A stretch of DNA of 64,000 bases. Source: Paralcaligenes ureilyticus. GTDB taxonomy: Bacteria; Pseudomonadota; Gammaproteobacteria; Burkholderiales; Burkholderiaceae_B. How positions within the stretch are numbered: position 1 is the first letter of the stretch; each line of letters starts with the position of its first letter. Both the position numbers and the translations under genes were made by a program. Under the pieces are notes generated by a model. That model saw only the letters and a list, made by a program, of their open reading frames with translations. It was not told the origin of the DNA and searched no databases. This document shows positions 18,445-27,395 of this stretch, one piece after another. Location of the stretch: contig NZ_SMAJ01000018.1 of the NCBI RefSeq assembly GCF_004346225.1, positions 1-64,000 on the forward strand. Direction: 5' to 3'.

Positions 18445-18891
18445 ATGCAGACACTTGCTTCGCTATCTCTCGCTCCCGGGCCCGATGCCGTCCCCAAGGC
18501 TCTGGCCTGGCTGGAATCGATCGCCAAACGGGAACACTGGCACAAGCGGACAACATCCAAGCTCATCCTGTGCCTTGACGAGGCGCTGAGCAATGTTGTC
18601 ATGTATGGCTTCCATGGTGGAGCTCATGACACAGGCACGGCATGCATCGCCCTTGCAGTCCTTGCCAGCGAACAGGAAATCGCGCTCGATATCATCGACA
18701 ATGGCAGACCCTTCGATCCTACCCAGGCGGTTACACGAGGCCTGGCGGAATCTGTGGACGAAGCAGCTATCGGAGGCCACGGGCTGCGCCTGATGCGGCA
18801 TTATCTACAGGATATTCACTATCGGCGGGCAGATGATAAAAATCATTTGCGTCTGACGGCTATTGCCGATTCCGACAAGACCGAGCCATGA
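18445..18891 (+). CDS. HATPase-type serine kinase / anti-sigma factor (RsbW-like)
   Basis: A 148-residue GHKL ATPase of the RsbW/SpoIIAB type. The N box LCLDEALSNVVMYGF (about residues 46-60), the G1 box DNGRPFDP (about 89-96) and the G2 box GGHGLRLM (about 112-119) are all present, so it should bind ATP and phosphorylate a STAS partner. That partner is most likely the divergently encoded STAS protein. Its stop codon overlaps the start of the alanine racemase gene (ATGA at 18888-18891), an unusual coupling. No sigma factor is encoded nearby, so the protein it holds in check is unknown. Confidence 0.85.
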   Translation: MQTLASLSLAPGPDAVPKALAWLESIAKREHWHKRTTSKLILCLDEALSNVVMYGFHGGAHDTGTACIALAVLASEQEIALDIIDNGRPFDPTQAVTRGLAESVDEAAIGGHGLRLMRHYLQDIHYRRADDKNHLRLTAIADSDKTEP

Positions 18892-20069
18892 GCGCCACCG
18901 CACCATCGGTCGCGCCGGCGACAAGCCTGCACAATGCTTTCCCCGAAACAGCCCTGGCCTACGTAAACCAGGCCGCCATTGCACATAACCTTCAGTCCTT
19001 GCGTCACACACTGAATTCGGCCGGCAAAAAAAACACTCCTTCAATCTGGGCGGTCGTCAAAGCCGACGCCTACGGCCACGGCGTAATGCATGTCCTGCCC
19101 GGCCTGCATGGTGCCGACGGCATCGCCGTGCTTTCCATACCCGAGGCCTATGCGCTTAGATCCCTGGGCTGGCACAAGCCAATTCTTGTCATGAGTGCGC
19201 AATTTTCCGCTGTCGATCTGCGAGACCCGAAATTGTTTCCGCTTCATCTGGTTATCGATAACGAAAGGCAGATCGTCGAGCTGGAAAGGTTGCGGCAGGC
19301 GGACCGGCCTTTTGCATGGCTACGCTATAGCGGCATTTTGCATCACGCGGGCTTCGACGGCCAAGGCTATGGCCCCGCCTGCGGCCGACTGCAAAAATTG
19401 CTGCGCACCGATGTGCTCTCGGGATTTGGGCACATGCAACACTATGCCCAGGCGGAAGACGCCGAGCAGTTGCGCGCGGAACGGAAAATATTCGAAGCCC
19501 TGTTTGCGGCCCTCCCCGGCCCGCGCTGCACCGAAAATTCCGCGGCCCTGCTGTCCGATCCGGGCTATGCCGCCGGCGCCGATTGGGTACGTAGCGGCAT
19601 CGCGCTCTATGGGATAAGCCCATTGCACGATGTCACCGGGTCAGGCCTTGGGCTGATGCCCGCCATGACGCTGCGGGCTGCCATTCATCGCGTGCAAAAA
19701 CTGCCGGCGGGTCAGCCGCTGGGATACGGCGCAACATTTCGGACCAGCTACGACATGCGCATTGGGCTTGTGGCCTGCGGCTATGCCGACGGGTATCCGC
19801 GCGGCATTTCCGAAAACTGCCCCGTGCTGATCGACGGCCGCAAAAGCCGGATTCTTGGCCGGGTATCGATGGACACCATAACAGTGGACCTGAGCGCCCA
19901 TCCAACAGCGGGCCCAGGCACGATCGTTACGCTCTGGGGCGCCGACGACTTGCCGGTAGAAATGATCGCCCGTTCGGCGGGAACCATACCGGCGCAGCTT
20001 TGCACCGGCCTCACCGCGCGAGTACCGAGACTGGCTATCGACGCCCCAGGCGGGGTGCGAAAGCCATAA
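18888..20069 (+). CDS. alr: Alanine racemase-like PLP protein, divergent in the active site
   Basis: A 393-residue fold-type III PLP enzyme. The PLP Lys58 lies in VVKADAYGHG. Other expected parts are present: ENSAALL, WVRSGIALYG, GYGATF, CGYADGYPR and GRVSMD. However, the segment that normally holds the carbamylated Lys and the PLP-phenolate Arg (K129 and R136 in the Geobacillus enzyme) reads RYSGILHHAGF. Arg146 replaces that Lys and His153 replaces that Arg. Activity may be changed or directed to another amino acid. It is co-translated with the RsbW-like kinase (ATGA overlap) and its 3' end overlaps the convergent sensor-MFS gene by 35 bp. The gene could also be the housekeeping racemase; the family name is secure, the activity is not. 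Confidence 0.75.
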   Translation: MSATAPSVAPATSLHNAFPETALAYVNQAAIAHNLQSLRHTLNSAGKKNTPSIWAVVKADAYGHGVMHVLPGLHGADGIAVLSIPEAYALRSLGWHKPILVMSAQFSAVDLRDPKLFPLHLVIDNERQIVELERLRQADRPFAWLRYSGILHHAGFDGQGYGPACGRLQKLLRTDVLSGFGHMQHYAQAEDAEQLRAERKIFEALFAALPGPRCTENSAALLSDPGYAAGADWVRSGIALYGISPLHDVTGSGLGLMPAMTLRAAIHRVQKLPAGQPLGYGATFRTSYDMRIGLVACGYADGYPRGISENCPVLIDGRKSRILGRVSMDTITVDLSAHPTAGPGTIVTLWGADDLPVEMIARSAGTIPAQLCTGLTARVPRLAIDAPGGVRKP

Positions 20070-22476
20070 ACGCCAGCGTAGCCACCAGATACAGCATGCC
20101 GGTCACAGCCAGGCCGCCAGAAATACCTACAGAGGCGAACAGCCCGCCCACCAACAGCGGGCCCAGCATCTGACCGAACTTGTCCGCCGCGCGCATAACG
20201 CTGGTGGCCGCGCCGGCGCCATAATTCTGGACGTGATCCAAAGACAGCATATAAGCCGTTTGCGCCCCTCCGGCCAGGCAACTGGCCAGCGCCAACAAAA
20301 CAACGGCTATGGCGGCCGCAAGAATACCGCTGGCAAAATGCAGGCTCAGCAACCCTATGCTGCCCACCAGCCCACCGGCCGCTATCCAGTATTTCTTGTA
20401 GGCGCTGCGATCGGCCATCCTGCCCATATAAGGCCCGACGTAAATGACGCAAAAGCCATACAGCATCAGGATGCGGCCAACGCTGGCCACTGACGAGCCC
20501 TGCGCATCCATGTATAAAGGCAGCGCATACGTCAGCAGGCCGACCTGGGCAATCGAAAAGGGAATAATGCAGCCCACCAGCAGCATGCCGAAATCACGCG
20601 TGGCAAGCAGCTTGCGCAGCGTCACCCAGGACCGGACGGCGGGCGCCGCGGCACTGCGGGCTTCATGCTGCCCCGGCAAATGACGATAGGGCCACATCAG
20701 GGTCAACACACCCACCGCCGGCAGCGCCAGTAAAACCGCGCCTATGACGAACACCGCACTGAAACCCAACTGCTGCATGATCATGGCGCCTACCGCGGCG
20801 CCCGACAAATGGCCCGCGAACAGGCCGGCAACGACCGAAGCCATATTGCGCCCCCGGTACGCGGCGGGGCTGCGGATAACGACAAAACCCTGCAGGCCCA
20901 TCCAGGCCAGCCCGTAACCCAGGCCCACCAAACCCCGCGCAAGAATAAACGTAATTAGAGACCCCGCCGCCGCGCAGGCCAGATTGCCGGCCACCGCGAT
21001 CAACAGGCCTGTCAGCACCGGAAACTGCCAGCCACGCCGGTCAATCAACCGTCCCGCAAGCAAGGCCGTCAACAGGCCACAAGCCATCTCTGCCGCGATA
21101 GGCAGCGCCACCAACAGGGCGGCGCCTTGCCCCGACCCGCCGTCGGGCAGCAAAGAACGCGCATATATCGGCAAAAAACTGAGCGGCAGCGCCAGGGCGA
21201 ACAGAAACCCGAACATGACCGGACGCACGAGCGAGCCGACGCTCGACGAATCGTCCAGCCCGACAGGTTCGCCCGAGGACGTCCGGACAGGCACCGCAAA
21301 CGCCCTGTCCATCAGCAAGGTCAGCAGCAACAGCAACTCTATGGCGGCCACCAGCGCAACGGCGACCACGGTTGCCGCATCCAGAATCCGGGCATGGACG
21401 CCCTGCGCGATAAGCGTCTTATCGGGCAGTATCTGCAAGGAAGCAATCTCGGGGCCATCCGGCCTGGCTTTCAGCGGAAAAACCAGGGAGTCGTCGCCCA
21501 CCACGGAGGAAACCTGCGCCGGCATGGCGCCATGCGCATTGGCGCGGTTTAAAATTTTGCCGTCGGCGCCGAGCAGCCGCAATTCACTGATGACCGGAAA
21601 GGACGCGGCCAGCCGCGCCATAGGTTGTTCGACGCCACGCAGGTGGTCGGGCGCAATTCCGAAACCAAGAACCCGATCAAGATCATGCTGCAGGCCCCGT
21701 CCCAGAACCTCGGTGTTTTCGCGCGTGACCTGAACCCATACGACACGAAACGTGTGTATCGTGTAGGCCGCGTACAAGCCCTGCGCCAGAAGCAGAATCA
21801 ATAGCGGCGCAAATAGCCTGGCGCGGCTGGCGGAGGCCAACTCATACAGGGGGATGACAAAACGGAAGAACAGCGTCAGAAGAATCGCGGCACCCAAGGT
21901 GGAAATGGCCAATACACCCAGGTTATGGGTCATCAGCGCGCTATTTTTCATGTTCTGCTGTCGGACCTGCAAAACGACCGCCCCCTTCATGTCGGCGTCC
22001 GCCAGCATCAACGGAACGGCCACCATGATTCCTTGTGCGTCAGTCTGGTACACAGCGCCCGAAGGGCTGCGCACGACCCCCATGCCCGCATCCCCCCGAG
22101 TTCTCAAAGCCTTCAGCAACGATGCAGTCTGAAGCCCATCGCCCACCGAGGCGACGACTTGCCCGCCCGACAGCACCACGCTGGCACCCAGCAAATCGGG
22201 AATGCGCTGCCGCAAGCTGGCCAGCATTTCCGACAAGCCAAAATACTGCGCCAGAGGCTTGCCCAGCCTCATGCCGGTCTGGATCTGGGCCGATGTCTGT
22301 CCGGCCAGCAGCTCGACTCGCTCGGCGGTATTGTCGATGGCCAGACGATCCAGTGCCGACAGGCTAAGCGCGCCGATCAACGCCTGCGAGAGCAAAAGCA
22401 CCAGCATGCACGCCAGCAGCACGTCGCGCAGCGGATGGCGCCGGCGCGCCGGTCGTGTTGTTGCATCAGCGTTCAT
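20035..22476 (-). CDS. Sensor-MFS fusion membrane protein
   Basis: An 813-residue inner-membrane protein. Hydrophobic segments near residues 20-40 and 190-215 bracket a first extracytoplasmic region of about 140 residues. A second pair, near 220-240 and 370-395, brackets another. Both regions look like Cache/CHASE-type sensors. From about residue 430 to the end an MFS-like carrier of about 12 helices follows (RPVMFGFLFALALPLSFLP, AGRLIDRRGWQFP, MGRMADRSAYKKYW). No kinase, cyclase or methyl-accepting domain is present. The ATG at 22476 starts MNADATTRPARRRHP, giving a short cytoplasmic N-terminus; the longer frame to 22575 is not needed. It is divergent from the PP2C phosphatase gene and overlaps alr tail to tail. 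Confidence 0.8.
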   Translation of the reverse strand: MNADATTRPARRRHPLRDVLLACMLVLLLSQALIGALSLSALDRLAIDNTAERVELLAGQTSAQIQTGMRLGKPLAQYFGLSEMLASLRQRIPDLLGASVVLSGGQVVASVGDGLQTASLLKALRTRGDAGMGVVRSPSGAVYQTDAQGIMVAVPLMLADADMKGAVVLQVRQQNMKNSALMTHNLGVLAISTLGAAILLTLFFRFVIPLYELASASRARLFAPLLILLLAQGLYAAYTIHTFRVVWVQVTRENTEVLGRGLQHDLDRVLGFGIAPDHLRGVEQPMARLAASFPVISELRLLGADGKILNRANAHGAMPAQVSSVVGDDSLVFPLKARPDGPEIASLQILPDKTLIAQGVHARILDAATVVAVALVAAIELLLLLTLLMDRAFAVPVRTSSGEPVGLDDSSSVGSLVRPVMFGFLFALALPLSFLPIYARSLLPDGGSGQGAALLVALPIAAEMACGLLTALLAGRLIDRRGWQFPVLTGLLIAVAGNLACAAAGSLITFILARGLVGLGYGLAWMGLQGFVVIRSPAAYRGRNMASVVAGLFAGHLSGAAVGAMIMQQLGFSAVFVIGAVLLALPAVGVLTLMWPYRHLPGQHEARSAAAPAVRSWVTLRKLLATRDFGMLLVGCIIPFSIAQVGLLTYALPLYMDAQGSSVASVGRILMLYGFCVIYVGPYMGRMADRSAYKKYWIAAGGLVGSIGLLSLHFASGILAAAIAVVLLALASCLAGGAQTAYMLSLDHVQNYGAGAATSVMRAADKFGQMLGPLLVGGLFASVGISGGLAVTGMLYLVATLAFMAFAPRLGRR

Positions 22477-22626
22477 AGTCTCGTCGGCGCAGGTCGCCCA
22501 CGCCATTCCCTCTTTAATAAATAAGCCGCAGGCGCAATAATAAATTACAATCGCATGCAAAAGCACACTTCCCACTTACATTCCCACGGCGCCCGGCGCT
22601 GCAACCCCCCTGTTGGGCAGTCATTT

Positions 22627-24648
22627 ATGCGATTAACCTCGCTGCGCAGCAAAATTTTTCTCCTCGTCGGCCTAACGCTCTTCCTGAGCGCCGTGGCCGT
22701 TCTGTTCGTCACCGAGCGCAACGTTACCCGCACCGTCATCGCGGGCGAAAAACTGGCCGTCGACAACGTGTTGAATCTGCTGGTGCGCGATAGCGACGCG
22801 CACTGGGGCGATCTGCTTAACAACAAAATCACCACTGTGCGCGACGACCGCAAGCAACTGGTGCAATTGGGCAATACGATACAGTCGGTTCTTGCGATGT
22901 ATGCGGATCAGGCCGCGCACCATAAAATCAGCACCGGGGAAGCCCAAGATCTCGCCAAACAATGGATAAATAATCTGTCCATAGGCAACGAGCGCTTCAG
23001 TTTCATCTTCAGTCACGATCTGATCACCATCGCCAGCGGCGAGAAATCGCTTCTGGGTGTAAGTCTGGCCAAGGTAAAAGACTTCAAAGGCCATGACATG
23101 GCCGCCTCGGCCTATCAGGAAGCCCGCGTCAGCGGCCACAGTTTCGCCATTTATCACCTGCCTTCAACGGGCCAGCAGAAACAGGGCGAACTGCGTTATG
23201 CCTATTTTGCCTATTTTCAGCCTTGGGACTGGATCTTGGCGGTTAGCGGAGACGCGCGCGAGGTTGTAAAACAATTCGACCTGCGGCGCAAAGAAATGGA
23301 TCGCTCCATCGGCGAAGCCATGAAATCGCTTCGGCTGGCCCAATCGGGGTTCGTGTTCATTGCCGCCGACGACGGCCGTTTGGTCTCACCGCCGCCGCCC
23401 AAGCAATCGGGCCTGCTCGACCAGCAAGACGCCACCAGCCAAAAAAGCTTGCGCACATTGCTCGGCGCCATACCGCCCAATGGCCAGATATCGAACTTCC
23501 AGTTCAACAGCAACGATTCCGACGGCCCCTGGGAAATCAGCGCGGCCTATTTCAAACCACTGGGGTGGACCATCGTCGCCGCCGTCCCGAACAAGGATCT
23601 GACCCGCGCGGCGATCCAGTTGCGCAACCGGCTGGCCTGGGTATTCCTGCTGGCATTGCTGCTGTCGCTGGCCATTGCATGGATATTGTCTACACGCATC
23701 GCCAGGCCTTTGCGAGACTTGACCGATTTCGTCCGTAAACTACCCGAACAGGACCTGAGCATCGCCAGCCCCACACCGCCGCATATTGCCCAACTGCCGC
23801 AAAAACAACCCGATGAAGTAGGCCGCCTGGCCGCCACGTTCATGTTCATGGATCAGCAATTGCGCGAAAAAATCGCCAGCCTGCTTCAAGAGACGTCCAG
23901 CCGCGAGCGCTTCGAAAGCGAACTGAATATTGCGCGCAGCATCCAGAGGGGTTTGCTGCCCACCCCACTCGCCGCCGGCACGCTCGCGAAAGTGGACCTG
24001 AACGCCACCATGATTCCCGCCAAGGAAGTGGGCGGCGATCTATACGATTACTTCCTGCTGCCCGACGGGCGGCTGTGCCTGGCCATTGGCGACGTTTCCG
24101 ACAAAGGCATACCGGCCGCCCTGTTCATGGCGGTCACCCGCACGCTGATACGGGCGTCGGCCGAGGACGAAGCAGACCCGGCCCGGCTGATGGAACGCGT
24201 CAACAATCGACTGTCCGAGAACAACCCCAACCTGATGTTCGTTACCCTGGTCATCGCTGTGCTGGATATGAAAACGGGCGAGTTGACCTGGTCCAACGGC
24301 GGGCACCTGCCGCCGTGCATACTCAGTGTCAATGGCAAACTTCGCCTGCTTGAAGATCGCAGCGGCCCAGCTTGCGGCGTCCAGGAAGATTTGCCCTACA
24401 AACAATTCAGCACCCGACTCGAGCCCGGGGAAATCCTGATAGGCTATACCGATGGGGTAACCGAAGCACTGAATCCGAACGGCAATCTTTACGGAGAGCC
24501 CCGGCTCTTTGCCCTGATCGCCGAGCAAAAGCCCGACAATGCGCAAAGCCTGATGGCGGCGCTGCTGCACGATGTGCATGAATTTGCCCAAGGCACGGAG
24601 CAATCGGATGACATTACCTTGATCGTCGCAAAAAGGGCCATGCCATGA
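22627..24648 (+). CDS. Cache-HAMP-PP2C (SpoIIE/RsbU-type) sensor phosphatase
   Basis: A 673-residue transmembrane serine phosphatase. It has a first membrane segment (IFLLVGLTLFLSAVAVLFV), a large periplasmic Cache-type sensor region (about residues 30-325), a second membrane segment (LAWVFLLALLLSLAIAWIL), HAMP and coiled-coil parts, and a C-terminal PP2C domain (about 440-670) with GGDLYDYF, GDVSDKGIPAALFMA, GYTDGVTEA and QSDDITLIV. It should dephosphorylate the STAS protein encoded at 17897, completing a partner switch. I prefer the ATG at 22627 (MRLTSLRSK) over the in-frame ATG at 22555, which adds a polar tail close to the divergent gene. It overlaps the binding-protein gene (ATGA at 24645), suggesting that protein feeds its sensor domain. 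Confidence 0.87.
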   Translation: MRLTSLRSKIFLLVGLTLFLSAVAVLFVTERNVTRTVIAGEKLAVDNVLNLLVRDSDAHWGDLLNNKITTVRDDRKQLVQLGNTIQSVLAMYADQAAHHKISTGEAQDLAKQWINNLSIGNERFSFIFSHDLITIASGEKSLLGVSLAKVKDFKGHDMAASAYQEARVSGHSFAIYHLPSTGQQKQGELRYAYFAYFQPWDWILAVSGDAREVVKQFDLRRKEMDRSIGEAMKSLRLAQSGFVFIAADDGRLVSPPPPKQSGLLDQQDATSQKSLRTLLGAIPPNGQISNFQFNSNDSDGPWEISAAYFKPLGWTIVAAVPNKDLTRAAIQLRNRLAWVFLLALLLSLAIAWILSTRIARPLRDLTDFVRKLPEQDLSIASPTPPHIAQLPQKQPDEVGRLAATFMFMDQQLREKIASLLQETSSRERFESELNIARSIQRGLLPTPLAAGTLAKVDLNATMIPAKEVGGDLYDYFLLPDGRLCLAIGDVSDKGIPAALFMAVTRTLIRASAEDEADPARLMERVNNRLSENNPNLMFVTLVIAVLDMKTGELTWSNGGHLPPCILSVNGKLRLLEDRSGPACGVQEDLPYKQFSTRLEPGEILIGYTDGVTEALNPNGNLYGEPRLFALIAEQKPDNAQSLMAALLHDVHEFAQGTEQSDDITLIVAKRAMP

Positions 24649-25823
24649 TTTCACGTTTTCTTTTTTGCATCGTCACGGCCATCAGCCTGCTCGCCGTCCC
24701 GTCTTCGCAAGCGCAAACGGCGGCATCGACGCCTGCGGGCCAGGCCAGCGTCTTTGCCACGACGCCCACGGCCAAACCCGACGGCAAGCGCTGGCGCATA
24801 GGCTACGTGGAAAGCGGCAACTACGATCAATATCCACTCACCCTGACACAAATAATCAAAGGCCTGCAGCACCTGGAGTGGCTGCATCTGAATACCGACA
24901 TTCCAAAGGGGATCAGCGGGCACGATCTGTGGACGTGGCTTGCGGCCAACGCACAAAGCAAATACCTGGAATTCGTCCAGGACGCATACTGGCAGCCCGG
25001 AGACTTCGATGCCGAAAAGCGGGCACCCATGCGCGAAGCCATCGTCAAGCGTATCCATGACAAGGGCGATATCGACCTGATGATCGCCATGGGCACGTGG
25101 GCGGGGCAGGACATGCGCGCCATCGGCCCGCCGATTCCCACCATCGTGGCCTCAGCGAGCGATGCGGTTGGCGCCGGCATATCGGATAGCGCCAAGGACA
25201 GCGGCCGGGAAAACCTGCACACTCGCGTCGAACCCGAGCGCTTCCAGCGCCAGGTGCGGCTGTTCCACGAAATCGTTCCCTTCAAGAAGCTGGGCATCGT
25301 CTACGAAAACAGCGCTGCGGGCCGCACCTATGCCGCCGTGGATGCGGTGGAACAAGTCAGCCGGGAGCTCGGCTTTTCTGTCCAGCCCTGCTACGCCGCA
25401 TCCAGCAGTATTCCTACCGAACAGGCCGTTGCCAATGCTGTCGGCTGTTACAGCAAACTGGCCGACGAGCGCGTCGACGCGGTATACGTCACCACGCACC
25501 GCGGCGTCACCCCCGATTCAATAGTGGCCATCTCAAAAATACTGGAACAGGCCAAGATACCCAGTTTTTCGATGAACGGCTCCAAAGAAGTCAAGCAGGG
25601 AATCCTGCTTAGCCTGGCGCAAGCCGATCTATCTTACGTAGGGCTTTTTCAGGCCGAGGCCATCGCCCGTATCTTCCACGGAGCCAAACCGCGCCAGCTT
25701 AGCCAGATATGGATAGATCCGCCAAAGATCGCGCTGAACCTGGCTACCGCCCGGGTTATAGGATTCAACCCGCCGGTCGATATCCTCCTGGCGGCCGACG
25801 AGGTGTATCAGACGGATCCCTGA
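24645..25823 (+). CDS. Periplasmic substrate-binding protein (ABC_sub_bind/TrpX-like)
   Basis: A 392-residue exported protein with a signal peptide (MISRFLFCIVTAISLLAVPSSQAQ, cleavage near residue 23) and a type I periplasmic-binding fold of the ABC_sub_bind group, which includes TrpX-type binding proteins. Visible motifs are WRIGYVESGNYDQY, IDLMIAMGTWAGQDM, FKKLGIVYENSAAGRTYAA and VDAVYVTTHRGVTPDS. No ABC permease or ATPase gene lies next to it. Instead it overlaps the PP2C sensor phosphatase gene, so it probably acts as an input protein for signalling rather than for uptake. The ligand is unknown; an amino acid is plausible because the locus also holds an alanine racemase-like gene. Confidence 0.78.
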   Translation: MISRFLFCIVTAISLLAVPSSQAQTAASTPAGQASVFATTPTAKPDGKRWRIGYVESGNYDQYPLTLTQIIKGLQHLEWLHLNTDIPKGISGHDLWTWLAANAQSKYLEFVQDAYWQPGDFDAEKRAPMREAIVKRIHDKGDIDLMIAMGTWAGQDMRAIGPPIPTIVASASDAVGAGISDSAKDSGRENLHTRVEPERFQRQVRLFHEIVPFKKLGIVYENSAAGRTYAAVDAVEQVSRELGFSVQPCYAASSSIPTEQAVANAVGCYSKLADERVDAVYVTTHRGVTPDSIVAISKILEQAKIPSFSMNGSKEVKQGILLSLAQADLSYVGLFQAEAIARIFHGAKPRQLSQIWIDPPKIALNLATARVIGFNPPVDILLAADEVYQTDP

Positions 25824-25831
25824 TCATCCGT

Positions 25832-25871
25832 GCCGGCCACGCGTCGTCCAGCCGGCCAGCGCCTATTTTTT
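25832..25871 (+). terminator. Possible terminator between the signalling locus and the gene cluster
   Basis: GCCGGC at 25832-25837 and again at 25851-25856 (self-complementary) can pair around a 13-nt loop, followed 9 nt later by a run of six T (25866-25871). It would end the phosphatase operon; the run overlaps the last codons of the convergent ligase-like gene. Confidence 0.35.
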
Positions 25872-27383
25872 CGGCAAAGCGCCAAACCGGTCGGGATGCA
25901 AGGCGGCGTGCCGCGGCAACAAAGCGGCCAGGCGGCTACCTTGCGTGCCGCCTGCGCTCTCCCACGTATCCAGAAGACGGTCTGCGGCCGTGCGACCCGA
26001 CTCCCCTATGAATTCCGCGTAGGCCAGCCAATGCCGGTCGCACTGTGGCAAGCCGGCGCGCGCCACCGCCAGCACGTCGGCGCAGAGCGCCTTGATTTGG
26101 GCATCGCCCAGTCCCGCTCGCAGGGCGGGCTGTCGCAACGCGCCAAGGCGCTTCCAGCCCCATTCCTCGACCAGCAAGCGGGCATCGGCAAGATTGGCCA
26201 GCAGGCCCGCCTGCAATGCCGACGGCGCAAGCAGCACGCTTTGCGCCACCTTTGCGCCGGCCTCGCTCAACAGGCAGGCATCGGCAAATCCCGCGCCCGG
26301 CGCGCGGGCCTCGATATAAACCTGGGCGTCGCACGCCGTAAACAAAGTCTCGAGCCCGCCCTCGCGCCGCCATGCCGCCATTAGATCGGGTAGCGGCGGC
26401 AAAGCGCCGAATCGATATCGCAAGCGCGCGTCCAGAAACTGCCCTATTTGGGAATACTCGAAATGGTGCGTATCGGGCGCAAGCCGGACTGCACAATCGT
26501 TATCGGCTCGATGGCCCGGCCATTGCGACGATTGCAGAAAACTCAACAGGCAGGGATCGCCGTCCAGAAGAGCCGTCGGGACAGCCTTGTAATCGTAGGA
26601 CGGTGCGAGCGGCAGGCCACGCGTCACCGTGCCCGGCCCGAACATCCACAGGAAAAAATCGCCCATGTCGCGAAAAGGACGCTCCGGATAGCTGCACAAT
26701 TGCAGATCGCCGGGAAACTTGGCGGGGCCGAAGACGCGCTGCCAGAGCGTCATGCGATTTTCCTTGAAACCCGTCACCCGACCAGACTCAAGTGGGCTAT
26801 TGGCAAACAGGGCGATACTGGCCGGCGCCAGGGCCACCGCCACATTCAGCGCGTCTATGGCATGATCGATAGGCACCGATGTGTTGGCGCCATTTTGCGC
26901 TTTGGCGTCAATGCCTTCCCAGTGATGCCAACCCCGGTAGCCCCGCAGTTCCCGGTAGATGGGACGCGGAACACAGACCCGCTCATACCAATCGGCATCG
27001 CGTGGACAAGCCGGATGTTGCGATGCGTTCAGGACGCAGGCATGGTCGCTTTTCAAGGCGTCAAGCGTATCGGCCAGCTCCTGATGCGCGAGCACCGCCA
27101 GGCGTTGCAGCCCTCCCGATCCGCCGTCCACGGGTGCGAGGGATGTTTCCAGCAGATTGAAGCCGTTATCCAGACCGCACTCGGCGACCGGCGTGTGCAA
27201 GCCGACACAACGGCCCGAAAGAGTGCTGGGCCGGCACGCTATCCCCTTTTTTTCCTTGATCGAGCGCAATGCGTCGAAATAGGCTTCCACAGGCAGGCTC
27301 GCACCGGTTTCGGCGTGCGCCACAACCATTTCCATTTCCAGTCCGATCCTGGGGCAATACGCTTCCTTAAGCCCATTATCCAA
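25863..27383 (-). CDS. Glutamate-cysteine-ligase-like ATP-dependent ligase in the lipopeptide cluster
   Basis: A 506-residue protein with marks of the glutamate-cysteine ligase (GCS2) superfamily. These are an N-terminal Glu-rich start PRIGLEMEMVVAH and the segment ALAPASIALFANSPLESGRVTGF, matching the family's ALFANSPF-DGR-TGY pattern. The family forms gamma-glutamyl or similar amide bonds with ATP. The start is TTG at 27383 with a GGAG element 5 nt before it; no earlier start precedes the essential N-terminal strand. It is the last gene of the minus-strand arm, 12 bp after the GT9-like gene, and so likely acts on the cluster product or a precursor, for example by adding an amino acid. A housekeeping glutathione role is the alternative. 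Confidence 0.6.
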   Translation of the reverse strand: MDNGLKEAYCPRIGLEMEMVVAHAETGASLPVEAYFDALRSIKEKKGIACRPSTLSGRCVGLHTPVAECGLDNGFNLLETSLAPVDGGSGGLQRLAVLAHQELADTLDALKSDHACVLNASQHPACPRDADWYERVCVPRPIYRELRGYRGWHHWEGIDAKAQNGANTSVPIDHAIDALNVAVALAPASIALFANSPLESGRVTGFKENRMTLWQRVFGPAKFPGDLQLCSYPERPFRDMGDFFLWMFGPGTVTRGLPLAPSYDYKAVPTALLDGDPCLLSFLQSSQWPGHRADNDCAVRLAPDTHHFEYSQIGQFLDARLRYRFGALPPLPDLMAAWRREGGLETLFTACDAQVYIEARAPGAGFADACLLSEAGAKVAQSVLLAPSALQAGLLANLADARLLVEEWGWKRLGALRQPALRAGLGDAQIKALCADVLAVARAGLPQCDRHWLAYAEFIGESGRTAADRLLDTWESAGGTQGSRLAALLPRHAALHPDRFGALPKK

Positions 27384-27395
27384 TTTGTCTCCGAA

